Made by a program: the position numbers and the translations under genes | Notes under the pieces: model-generated | What the model was told of the DNA's origin: nothing | Seen by the model: only the letters and a program-made list of their open reading frames with translations | The model's database searches: none | Shown here: piece by piece, positions 1 to 6,069 of the stretch | Layout of the letters: each line of letters begins with the position of its first letter | Position numbering within the stretch: position 1 is the stretch's first letter | Assembly: GCA_937893635.1 (NCBI GenBank) | Contig: CALBGF010000219.1 | Coordinates: 1-6,208, forward strand | Reading direction: 5' to 3' | Source: an uncultured Mollicutes bacterium | Lineage (GTDB): Bacteria > Bacillota_I > Bacilli_A > RFN20 > CAG-826 | DNA: 6,208 bases

Positions 1-378
1 TTCAACGATTGAACCTAATACCATACCTCCATCAGCCTTATAAACCGCAACTGGAGCAATAATAGATGTAGTAGCAGAACCACCTTCAGTTGTTGCTGGA
101 TTTATCTTTGTGCCTAATCCTTTAACTATTGCGTCTCCATCATTTTTTGCTTCTAAGAATGATACTAATGTATCTTTTGTTAATTCTGTAGAAGTCTTTT
201 CTTCATTACTTACATCAATTTTTGCTAGATTCTTGCGATCGTTATTTTCGAGAATATTATCATCGAACTTCCAATCGCTAAATCCTTTTGTTACTGCTCC
301 TAATAATCCTACGAGTAATCCAACCGCTAATACTGATAATACTGTTGTTACTCCTTTTTTCTTATTGTATCTTGCCAT
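1..378 (-). CDS. N-terminally membrane-anchored protein, unknown function (3' end outside window)
   Basis: The frame is open from an ATG at 378 to the window edge, giving the first 126 residues of a longer protein. A good ribosome-binding site (AAAGGAA, about 10 nt upstream) supports the start. The N-terminus is MARYNKKK, followed by a hydrophobic helix at about residues 11-29 rich in Val, Leu and Gly. This fits either an uncleaved anchor or a signal peptide with no obvious cleavage site. The rest is polar and mixed-charge (about 33-85), then Thr/Ser/Gly/Ala-rich (about 95-126), which suggests an extracytoplasmic domain. It follows the 723-residue surface protein after an 80-nt gap on the same strand, so it probably belongs to the same membrane or surface module. 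I do not recognise a family. It could be a structural or morphogenesis protein if the element is a filamentous phage, but nothing in the visible part proves that. Confidence 0.8.
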   Translation of the reverse strand, partial: MARYNKKKGVTTVLSVLAVGLLVGLLGAVTKGFSDWKFDDNILENNDRKNLAKIDVSNEEKTSTELTKDTLVSFLEAKNDGDAIVKGLGTKINPATTEGGSATTSIIAPVAVYKADGGMVLGSIVE

Positions 379-401
379 TTTTAATCACGTTCCTTTCATT
401 T

Positions 402-432
402 TTTATAAAATTAGCAATTTACTTTTAATCAA
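402..432 (-). promoter_or_regulatory. weak candidate promoter for the leftmost gene
   Basis: On the minus strand TTGATT (432-427) and TATAAA (407-402) are separated by 19 nt, a sigma-A-like pair with a long spacer, lying ahead of the gene that starts at 378. The sequence is so AT-rich that such a pair can arise by chance, and the -35-like box overlaps the hairpin at 430-446. The main reason to list it is that this is the longest unexplained gap in the left half of the window. Confidence 0.2.
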
Positions 433-446
433 AGCTCTACGCTTTG
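430..446. repeat. short inverted repeat (hairpin) between two genes
   Basis: A perfect 6-bp stem, CAAAGC / GCTTTG, encloses a 5-nt loop. It lies 13 nt beyond the stop of the 723-residue protein gene. Read on the minus strand it is followed by ATTAAAAGTAAA rather than a run of T, so it is not a convincing intrinsic terminator for the operon. It may be a processing or mRNA-stabilising hairpin, a weak attenuator, or chance. Confidence 0.45.
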
Positions 447-458
447 TATTAAATTATT

Positions 459-2630
459 TTATTTTCGTCTTTTCTTCTTTTTGTTTTTATTAGTGAATAC
501 TATTGCTAGTGTTGGTCCTATTTTTGATATAAACCATACGACAACCATAACAATCATAACTACACATGCCATAGAGCCAATCTTTCTTAATAAATCCATT
601 AGTTTATCCCAATCACTTTTAGGCTTCGTTACATTATTTTCTCCAGGAATTTCATTTCCACTTTTATCATAAAATTTTCCATCTTTGATATAGCCATCTA
701 ATTCATTACCATTAATATCAATTACTGTAACATTACCATCATTATCTATTAATGCTGTTGGTGCTACTGTACCATCTGATAATGTACTCGAGCCATTAAT
801 TATTGTGCCTTTTTCATCAAAATAAACAGCTGATATTAAAGAATCAAAATTGACACTTTTATTGCTTGTATAAAGCAAAAACGAATTAATATTATTGTTG
901 TTTTTTACATCATCCTTTAATGTTGGCTCTTCATCAAAATCAAAAAACCATTCATCAGTATCCTTTAATCCTGTAAGTGTAAATTTAATAAGTGTTTCAG
1001 GCGCGAAAGCAGAAACTTTACTAATAGAGCCTGATAACAAATCCGAAAAAGACACATTGCCAGCATGAACTTCACTATCTTCTAAATCATTAATTTTTCT
1101 AATTCTACCGCCCATATGTGTGCCACCCATTGCACCATATAAATTTTGCTTAGTTATGCAAAATGAATATTTTTCATTTTTATAAGTATAATGAAACCAT
1201 AATGCATTAATTTTATTTAAATATACCTTCGATGAATTATCGTAAGCAGTAAATCCTAAGCGTCTATATGCGCTTATTCCTTTGCTATCCTGTAATCCTT
1301 TAAACGAAACAGAATGAATTTGGTCAATTGATATTTTTTTAAAGGCATAATGTGTTCCACAATTTACAAAATCAGATGCAATAGCATAATCCGAACCATC
1401 AGTACTATTTGAATATTTGATAGTATAATCATAACGATTAACATTAAAATCAACATTTTCTTTTGCACTACTTAATTCTTTAGCAAATGAATCCGTTGAA
1501 TCATATGTAAACTTTGTTTTATAATTTTCATCCAAATATAAATCATATACTTCCTGTCTACCATTTAAATATTTATTTTGCGGTTTAGTATAAAGTTTAA
1601 GTCCGTTATTAAACGTAATGGATTTTAATTGATAATATTTACAAGTCTTATAGTTTATTTCAACACTATCATCGCTATCTATATAAATAGAGTTAGAACT
1701 AATTGCTACAACTGTACCATCTTTAAAGTTTAAATCATCTAATATAATCGGACTTTTAAATCCACTATTAAATGTATCTTTTAATACATAAAACGTTTTT
1801 TCAGCTTCGTAATCTTTATTTTTACCAACAGTTGCAATTGAATTAGCAATATATCTTAATCGATAGCTTAATATTTTTACACTATCTAATACTTGTGTGT
1901 ATGGTATTTCTAAAAAAACATAATTACCATATACATATTCATCATTACTATTTTTATTGTACGAAAAATAGACTCTAGCATTATTAGTTGTATAAACAAA
2001 TTTATTTGTTTCTTTTGTATAATTTAACATTAATCTATTTTCGCCATTAATATTAATTACAGGAAATATTATATCAGATGTTGAATATTGTGATATAAAG
2101 CTTTCAATTTTAGTTAATTCAACAGGTAACGCTAATTCTAATGGTTTTGTATAATCAGTACCAGTGAATCGATAATCTACACCAAATTGAATATATGGAT
2201 ATGTATACGCTTCATCATATTTTTCTTCAAAATTTCCGCCCATAGATGGACCAGTACTATAATATCCATGTTTAAAATAAGATGTACCTAAAACATCAGT
2301 AGTAAAATCTTTCTGCGAAATATATAAATTATAATCTAATTTAGTTTGTGCTAAATACTTTGATTCCGTACCCATAACACTTTTAACTAATGTTCCATCA
2401 TAATACATTTCTTGCGGAACAAGTGAACTAAAATTTGATTCAAAATTTTCTTTTATAGTCTCATTATTCATATAAATAACTTTATCTTTTGAATCAACTA
2501 AATTTTTGGTTATGTATCCTTCTTCAACTTTGACTGTTTCATTTTCTTCTGCGTTAGCTTGTGTTACTTGACTTGGTATAACCGCTAAAGTGGTTAACAT
2601 CATCATTAATGGTATTAATAACTTTTTCAT
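459..2630 (-). CDS. large secreted protein with C-terminal membrane anchor; pIII-like topology, function unknown
   Basis: This 723-residue protein has a clear signal peptide: MKK, a hydrophobic core at about 4-18 and a probable cleavage after Ala27 (ANA|EE). About 650 residues follow that are rich in Tyr, Asp, Asn, Ser and Thr with few cysteines, as expected for a beta-rich extracellular protein. Residues about 636-667 contain short DGN/NGNE-type turns. At the C-terminus lies a hydrophobic helix (about 686-704, including MVVVWF), a second hydrophobic stretch to about 712, and a basic tail ending KKKKRRK. The expected orientation is outside N-terminus, membrane helix, short cytoplasmic tail. 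There is no LPXTG sorting motif. The start is supported by AGGTGAT, 3-4 nt before the ATG, and the gene begins 8 nt after the upstream stop, so it is co-translated with the CBM-like protein. Filamentous-phage adsorption proteins (pIII) share this topology, but topology alone does not prove homology. A host-attachment or adhesin role is inferred. Confidence 0.88.
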   Translation of the reverse strand: MKKLLIPLMMMLTTLAVIPSQVTQANAEENETVKVEEGYITKNLVDSKDKVIYMNNETIKENFESNFSSLVPQEMYYDGTLVKSVMGTESKYLAQTKLDYNLYISQKDFTTDVLGTSYFKHGYYSTGPSMGGNFEEKYDEAYTYPYIQFGVDYRFTGTDYTKPLELALPVELTKIESFISQYSTSDIIFPVININGENRLMLNYTKETNKFVYTTNNARVYFSYNKNSNDEYVYGNYVFLEIPYTQVLDSVKILSYRLRYIANSIATVGKNKDYEAEKTFYVLKDTFNSGFKSPIILDDLNFKDGTVVAISSNSIYIDSDDSVEINYKTCKYYQLKSITFNNGLKLYTKPQNKYLNGRQEVYDLYLDENYKTKFTYDSTDSFAKELSSAKENVDFNVNRYDYTIKYSNSTDGSDYAIASDFVNCGTHYAFKKISIDQIHSVSFKGLQDSKGISAYRRLGFTAYDNSSKVYLNKINALWFHYTYKNEKYSFCITKQNLYGAMGGTHMGGRIRKINDLEDSEVHAGNVSFSDLLSGSISKVSAFAPETLIKFTLTGLKDTDEWFFDFDEEPTLKDDVKNNNNINSFLLYTSNKSVNFDSLISAVYFDEKGTIINGSSTLSDGTVAPTALIDNDGNVTVIDINGNELDGYIKDGKFYDKSGNEIPGENNVTKPKSDWDKLMDLLRKIGSMACVVMIVMVVVWFISKIGPTLAIVFTNKNKKKKRRK

Positions 2631-2638
2631 ATTATCAC

Positions 2639-3319
2639 CTACTCATAATGACAATATTGCAATTTTATATAGTCATAGTTTCCAAATGCCTTACCATTAT
2701 ATGAATGAATATATTCACTATTTGAAACAAATGTAATATCTATCGTATATTCAATTCCTTTTTCTACTGGAAAAGTTAATAATTCAACCTCTTGATACTG
2801 ATAATAAATTGCACGTTTTTGCGAAAACTCAGAATCTGTTCCAAAGCCATCAAATTTTAATGATTTGTCAACTAACATTGATTCGCTATTAACATTAACT
2901 TTCATAAATTTGTTAAGATACATATCATAAGTTTCAGTTGGTGTTGGTGTTCTTTCAATTGGTCCTGCATTGCTTACACCAGCAATTATGTATTTTACAT
3001 AACCATCTTTTTGAGCAATAAACGAATAATCCATCTTATCTTGATTAAAAATATCTGCAACATATGATCCACTAGATGATTGACAATCAGGATATTTCTC
3101 AACGTCGTCTGCAATACTCTTTATATAACTCCAGTTACTAGTTGATATTGGTATTAATTTTAAATCTTCTGCTTCTACTTTAATTGCTTCACCATCATTA
3201 ACTAAAGTTGGTATATGTGGATTGCCTCTTATAATAGTAGTAGTTATTCCACCAAGTGCAATAACACATAAAATACCTAATACAATATTAGTTTTATTTT
3301 CTCTACTCATTTTCTTCAT
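2639..3319 (-). CDS. membrane-anchored protein with probable CBM6/CBM35-like carbohydrate-binding fold
   Basis: I place the start at the ATG at 3319, giving 226 residues. AGGTGA lies 5 nt upstream of it; the GTG at 3328 would overlap that site and is less likely. A basic N-terminus (MKKMSRENK) precedes one hydrophobic helix at about 12-30, which should act as an uncleaved anchor with the C-terminal part outside. Features resembling carbohydrate-binding modules of families 6/35 (galactose-binding-like jelly roll) follow in order: a VEAEDL start near 48-53, a SSSGSYV segment, a DYSFIAQKDGYVKY strand pair, an INITFV-like strand (here IDITFV) late in the domain, and a closing NYDYIKLQ strand. This is recognition by eye, not a profile match. 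It sits in an operon between the small basic proteins and the large surface protein, which fits a role in binding host glycans or in a surface complex. Other beta-sandwich folds remain possible. Confidence 0.82.
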   Translation of the reverse strand: MKKMSRENKTNIVLGILCVIALGGITTTIIRGNPHIPTLVNDGEAIKVEAEDLKLIPISTSNWSYIKSIADDVEKYPDCQSSSGSYVADIFNQDKMDYSFIAQKDGYVKYIIAGVSNAGPIERTPTPTETYDMYLNKFMKVNVNSESMLVDKSLKFDGFGTDSEFSQKRAIYYQYQEVELLTFPVEKGIEYTIDITFVSNSEYIHSYNGKAFGNYDYIKLQYCHYE

Positions 3320-3324
3320 AAGTT

Positions 3325-3330
3325 TCACCT
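3325..3330 (-). promoter_or_regulatory. ribosome-binding site that decides the start of the CBM-like gene
   Basis: The minus-strand sequence AGGTGA ends 5 nt before the ATG at 3319. The in-frame GTG at 3328 lies inside this motif, so translation from it would need a different site. The motif therefore favours the shorter protein by three residues. Confidence 0.7.
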
Positions 3331-3336
3331 ACTTTC

Positions 3337-3573
3337 TTAATTTGTTGCTCCATACAATTCCTTAAGTATACTTACGGAATATGTTGGAGTCCTTTTCTTA
3401 TGACCCATACCACCAGTTACTACATAACCTGTGATAGCGTCAGTATTTCTTTTGCTTTGGATTTCTTTACAAGTCGTTTTAATTCCAAATCTTTTTAATA
3501 TCTTTGGTCTTAAATCACTTTTCACAATCCATTTAACGCCATAATTTTCATAATCATTACGTGAATAACTCAT
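3337..3573 (-). CDS. small basic protein, unknown function (78 aa)
   Basis: The protein is 78 residues with a Tyr/Asn-rich N-terminus (MSYSRNDYENYG) and many Lys and Arg between residues 14 and 42. A Gly-rich turn (GYVVTGGMGHKKR, about 49-61) precedes a short hydrophobic C-terminal part. No membrane helix or signal peptide is present, so it should be cytoplasmic. It starts 4 nt after the upstream stop and has only a poor ribosome-binding site of its own, which suggests translational coupling to the gene before it. It ends 17 nt before the ATG of the CBM-like gene. I do not recognise a family. Its basic charge and place behind the rep gene make nucleic-acid binding a reasonable guess, but no DNA-binding motif such as a helix-turn-helix is evident. 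Confidence 0.72.
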   Translation of the reverse strand: MSYSRNDYENYGVKWIVKSDLRPKILKRFGIKTTCKEIQSKRNTDAITGYVVTGGMGHKKRTPTYSVSILKELYGATN

Positions 3574-3577
3574 AGTA

Positions 3578-3814
3578 CTAATAATCTCGCCTTTGCTTAT
3601 AAATTCTTCTTTTTACTTCTTTGTTAGCAATTTTATTATTAAAATCTTGATAAGTAAGAACTCCGCGATGATATCTAATTAAATCGTATTTTTTATTAAA
3701 CTCTGTATTACTCATATCTGGGTCGAGTTCATTACTTATTTTTTTTATACGATTTTCATGCCATTGATTTGATAATTCTAATCTACGAGCATAGCTTATT
3801 TTTTTCTTTCTCAT
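3578..3814 (-). CDS. small very basic helical protein, unknown function (78 aa)
   Basis: The protein is 78 residues. It has a Lys/Arg cluster at each end (MRKKKISYARR and KEVKRRIYKQRRDY) and an intervening charged, probably helical stretch with a DPDMS turn near 31-35. No signal peptide or membrane segment is seen. The ATG overlaps the TGA of the upstream gene (ATGA, 3814-3811) and has a strong ribosome-binding site (AAGGTG, 5 nt upstream) inside the end of that gene, so both translational coupling and independent initiation are possible. The family is not recognised. A role in binding DNA or RNA, for example coating or packaging single-stranded DNA, is only inferred from the charge and the neighbouring replication initiator. 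Confidence 0.75.
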   Translation of the reverse strand: MRKKKISYARRLELSNQWHENRIKKISNELDPDMSNTEFNKKYDLIRYHRGVLTYQDFNNKIANKEVKRRIYKQRRDY

Positions 3815-4254
3815 TGTTTCACCTTCTTTGGCTTTTTATTTCGTGGTGGTGGAATAACAATCCTTAATCCTTCAGGATGTTTACTTAAATAATCATCTAC
3901 AATAGCCGAATTAGCAGGTAATGTTCCTTTTTTTTCAAAGGTATTTAAAACTTTCTTCATATTAGTTGAAGCTACTCTAAAGAATTTTCTATGACGATCA
4001 TCTAATTCAACACCATTTTTTGTTTTTTTAATATCTTTATTAGTCCCATAATTCTTCATTGCTTCAATGGAATTTTTTACAGCTTTTTTATGATAGTCTT
4101 GTTTATCTTCTGTAAAAGCATATAAGTGTAATGAGGCTTTTTTCTCGCCCCAATGCCTAGCTTTTGCATAACCATAATCACCATCAAAGCCATCACGTAC
4201 TAATATTCTATTAACACGATAATGACGTTTTAACCGCTTTGTTTTTCTATCCAT
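3811..4254 (-). CDS. basic protein of unknown function with Lys/Arg/Pro-rich tail (147 aa)
   Basis: The protein is 147 residues. A very basic N-terminus (MDRKTKRLKRHYR) leads into a Gly/Tyr/Asp-containing segment (about 21-30), a His- and Lys-rich middle (about 34-90) and a probably helical part around FFRVASTNMKKVLNTFEKKG (91-110). It closes with a tail containing PPPRNKKPKKVK. There is no export signal. The start codon lies 2 nt after the upstream stop and the best ribosome-binding site is weak (GGA about 10 nt upstream), so translation is probably coupled to the 79-residue protein. Its stop overlaps the next start by 4 nt (ATGA). I do not recognise a family. Strong positive charge at both ends is compatible with nucleic-acid binding, in keeping with its place just after the replication gene, but this is inference. 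Confidence 0.78.
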   Translation of the reverse strand: MDRKTKRLKRHYRVNRILVRDGFDGDYGYAKARHWGEKKASLHLYAFTEDKQDYHKKAVKNSIEAMKNYGTNKDIKKTKNGVELDDRHRKFFRVASTNMKKVLNTFEKKGTLPANSAIVDDYLSKHPEGLRIVIPPPRNKKPKKVKQ

Positions 4255-4256
4255 AA

Positions 4257-4496
4257 TTAATTAGTCCATTCCTTACAATCGCAATCCCAAGTGCAACGGT
4301 CTTTATCAGAAATAAATGTGATTAAATTACAGCCACGACTTTTGTAAGAATAAATATGATGAGCATTATTCATTGTTGTTCTTTCGCGATATCCAGCTTT
4401 AGAAAGCATTGCTTTTTTATTGTGAACATCTTTACGACTAATACGAACATTTCTTGTGCCTGTTCTAAAGTTTTTAAATTTTCTTTTTCTTGCCAT
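4257..4496 (-). CDS. small basic protein with C-terminal cysteine cluster (79 aa)
   Basis: The protein is 79 residues, with about one quarter Lys or Arg, concentrated in the first 40 residues (starting MARKRKFKNFR). Two adjacent histidines sit at 46-47, and cysteines occur at 56, 68, 72 and 74, the last three as CTWDCDC near the end. Such an arrangement could bind zinc, but the spacing does not match a zinc-finger class I can name. The start at 4496 has a good ribosome-binding site (AAAGGAAG, about 7 nt upstream) and lies 15 nt after the rep stop. It is thus the first of the four small basic genes following rep. A DNA-binding, packaging or copy-control role is possible; none is demonstrated by the sequence. 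Confidence 0.77.
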   Translation of the reverse strand: MARKRKFKNFRTGTRNVRISRKDVHNKKAMLSKAGYRERTTMNNAHHIYSYKSRGCNLITFISDKDRCTWDCDCKEWTN

Positions 4497-4511
4497 ACTT
4501 TTTCTTCCTTT

Positions 4512-5594
4512 CTAAAATGGCAAATCTTCCGCTACAAACAGTTCGGAGATTTTCCTTTTTGGCTTTTCTTCAAATTCTTTATATGCGATTTCATTTAGGA
4601 TTTTCTTTGGATTTCCTTTTGGATATCCATCTCCATCTAATCCATCGTCATATATTTCGACGTATTCATTGGTAACTCTAATATAAGTTCCTATACGTCG
4701 ATATAATTGAATAAGGTCATCGTGTTTTGATGACCTATAACATGAATACCAATAGTTAATCGGCACCGAGGATGTAACTACTAGTACTTTTCCATTAAAG
4801 ACTTTGTTTGTGAATCGCGATTTCACTGAACTCTTTGTATTGTTATCCAGAATCTTTAACAAATCTTCTAAATCAAATGCACTGTCTCTTAAGTCGTCTA
4901 AGATAATTGCTCGCTGTCCTAAATAATCTTGAAAGGGATCATTACTACTTGAACTTACGCAATAATCAAGTTTCATCTTATCGAGAATCTTTTTTGCGTA
5001 GTAAGTCTTTCCGCTTCCGCTTTTTCCTGTTATGAATATGACCTGCATATCTCTATCCGCTTTTAAACAATCACTTTGACATTTTATTTGCCATGTCTTT
5101 TGTAACACTCCAAATAGTCTTGTCTTTTCTGGTATCGATTCTACAGTTTGTATAAAAGCTAATTGCTCTGCATAACTGTATTTATCGAAATTGCCTACTA
5201 TCTCACTTTCTTCTATATCTTTCTGAATATCGAAGTTCGCTACAACATCGCTTGGATCATACTGATACTTAAATTTTTGTGAATCGTTAGAATGTGTTAA
5301 ATACTTTAAGATATCAGCTTTACGCCCTTTAACTCTATTTATAAAGTTATCAGGAACTTGGAACCATTTAGCGACTAATTCAACGCTTACTGGATAATCG
5401 AAGTTTAAATAAATGTGATAGTGTGGCCTTGTATCATCTTTATCATGAATGATGTAAGCCCACTGCTTGATGGTTTCGTACTTCATAAAAGTTGCTTGCA
5501 AGTCAACTTTCAATTTATCTACATCAGTTACGATTTCCATTTGTCGCAGTGTTAGTGGCCTTTTTCTTGTTCTTGCCGCTACTTCATCACTCAT
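4512..5594 (-). CDS. rep: rolling-circle replication initiator: HUH endonuclease fused to SF3-type helicase
   Basis: This 360-residue cytoplasmic protein should nick and religate the element's replication origin and unwind DNA for rolling-circle replication. The endonuclease domain (about 30-120) has HDKD (50-53), the HUH metal-binding motif PHYHIYL (H58, H60) and a GRKADILKYLTH segment whose Tyr98 is the probable catalytic nucleophile; this pattern is that of Rep_2-type plasmid initiators. The helicase domain (about 180-310) has a Walker A motif GKSGSGKT (190-197), Walker B ILDD (231-234), an SRF segment (259-261) that may hold the arginine finger, and a motif C-like strand VLVVTSS (270-276) followed by VPIN. 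The same two-domain order occurs in CRESS-DNA virus Reps and related bacterial plasmids. The ATG overlaps the stop of a 10-codon leader and has its own GAGG site 8 nt upstream, suggesting coupled, regulated translation. The function is secure; whether the element is a plasmid, phage or integrated copy is not. Confidence 0.95.
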   Translation of the reverse strand: MSDEVAARTRKRPLTLRQMEIVTDVDKLKVDLQATFMKYETIKQWAYIIHDKDDTRPHYHIYLNFDYPVSVELVAKWFQVPDNFINRVKGRKADILKYLTHSNDSQKFKYQYDPSDVVANFDIQKDIEESEIVGNFDKYSYAEQLAFIQTVESIPEKTRLFGVLQKTWQIKCQSDCLKADRDMQVIFITGKSGSGKTYYAKKILDKMKLDYCVSSSSNDPFQDYLGQRAIILDDLRDSAFDLEDLLKILDNNTKSSVKSRFTNKVFNGKVLVVTSSVPINYWYSCYRSSKHDDLIQLYRRIGTYIRVTNEYVEIYDDGLDGDGYPKGNPKKILNEIAYKEFEEKPKRKISELFVAEDLPF

Positions 5595-5623
5595 AGTAAA
5601 AACCTCATTAATAAATTAGGCAT
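5591..5623 (-). CDS. candidate 10-residue leader peptide coupled to rep
   Basis: The ORF encodes MPNLLMRFLL and ends in TGA. Its stop overlaps the rep ATG in the arrangement ATGA (5594-5591). A ribosome-binding site, AAGGTGG (5636-5630), lies 6 nt before its ATG and is at least as strong as rep's own GAGG. Leader-peptide coupling of rep translation is a known copy-number control device in several plasmid families. Here the architecture is seen directly, while expression and function are inferred. A chance ORF of this size is possible, but the precise placement of ribosome-binding site and stop argues against it. Confidence 0.55.
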   Translation of the reverse strand: MPNLLMRFLL

Positions 5624-5643
5624 TTTTTACCACCTTCCTAATT
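5614..5643. repeat. inverted repeat enclosing the leader ribosome-binding site
   Basis: Seven-bp arms AATTAGG (5614-5620) and CCTAATT (5637-5643) enclose a 16-nt loop. In the mRNA the loop carries the leader's AAGGTGG site and its ATG, with the downstream arm starting at the second codon. Folding could therefore modulate initiation on the leader and, through coupling, on rep. The stem is AT-rich and of modest stability, so this is tentative. Confidence 0.4.
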
Positions 5644-5649
5644 CTCTTC

Positions 5650-5674
5650 GGTCAGTTGACTGACCTAGTCAACT
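5650..5674. repeat. two overlapping, mutually exclusive inverted repeats upstream of rep (candidate origin or regulatory site)
   Basis: Hairpin A pairs AGTTGACT (5654-5661) with AGTCAACT (5667-5674) around a 5-nt loop. Hairpin B pairs GGTCAGT (5650-5656) with ACTGACC (5659-5665) around a 2-nt centre. They share bases and cannot form together. The site overlaps the last codons and TAG stop of the upstream gene and lies 56 nt ahead of the rep start. No T-run follows on the minus strand, so it is not a normal terminator. A hairpin just upstream of rep is a usual place for a rolling-circle double-strand origin or a Rep/repressor-binding site, but I see no known nick consensus in a loop. Confidence 0.5.
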
Positions 5675-6069
5675 TGTTTTAATTTCAATCCAATTAATTC
5701 AAGTTTTTCACTTAAAGGACTATCTATACAAATGTTATTAACAGCTTTAGCATATCGTGTCATTTCTGAAAGAATGTTATCGTATAAATTTGATAATCTT
5801 TCAGATTCAGCACGAAGTTGCACTACTGTCATTTTTGAGTATTCCTTTTCTTTAATTTTGCTAAGAACGTCATAATTCTTTGCTTTTCCAACTATTACTT
5901 TTATTTGATTAACTGTACTTTGAAATGCTTTTAATAATTCTTCATCACCTGTATCCACTACTAAATCGAATAAATATGTAAATGGATATACTGACTCTTC
6001 TATCTTTTTACAATTGCATTTCATATCGTTGATATCAGCAACGGATAATTCATCTTTATTCTTCCTCAT
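5665..6069 (-). CDS. small helical cytoplasmic protein, unknown function (134 aa)
   Basis: The most likely start is the ATG at 6069 (MRKNKDELSV), with GGTG about 6 nt upstream. An earlier in-frame ATG at 6120 would add 17 Met-rich residues that are only the shifted reading of the neighbouring acidic repeat. The 134-residue product has a CNC motif at 18-20 and is otherwise almost wholly amphipathic and charged, with a probable coiled-coil or helix-bundle region at about 66-112 (including LRAESERLSNLYDNIL). There is no signal peptide or membrane segment. It overlaps the upstream acidic-tail gene by 14 nt, so they are co-translated, and it immediately precedes the rep control region. A replication accessory or regulator role is suggested only by position; no helix-turn-helix is evident. 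I do not recognise the family. Confidence 0.75.
   Translation of the reverse strand: MRKNKDELSVADINDMKCNCKKIEESVYPFTYLFDLVVDTGDEELLKAFQSTVNQIKVIVGKAKNYDVLSKIKEKEYSKMTVVQLRAESERLSNLYDNILSEMTRYAKAVNNICIDSPLSEKLELIGLKLKQVD

Noticed and set aside
110..493. Plus-strand open frame of 127 codons
   Set aside because: It is antisense to the well-supported leftmost minus-strand gene and the gap after it. It has no good ribosome-binding site, and its Phe/Ser/Asn-rich product is typical of a shadow frame in AT-rich DNA.
481..672. Plus-strand open frame of 63 codons
   Set aside because: It lies entirely antisense to the C-terminal anchor region of the 723-residue protein; the hydrophobic look is the complement of that region.
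3320..3328. GTG start at 3328 for the CBM-like protein
   Set aside because: The GTG is part of the AGGTGA ribosome-binding site that serves the ATG at 3319.
4356..4675. Two overlapping plus-strand frames (80 and 61 codons)
   Set aside because: Both are antisense to rep and the 79-residue basic gene. Their Phe- and His-rich products mirror Lys/Glu-rich coding sequence on the other strand.
4996..5004. Minus-strand TTACTACGC, similar to the TACTACGA nick sequence of pMV158-type origins
   Set aside because: It lies inside the Walker A region codons of rep (TYYAK), is not in a hairpin loop and is explained by coding.
5667..5672. TTGACT on the minus strand as a -35 box for rep
   Set aside because: No TATAAT-like sequence lies 16-18 nt downstream (GAAGAG is there instead), and the TTGACT is part of the dyad symmetry.
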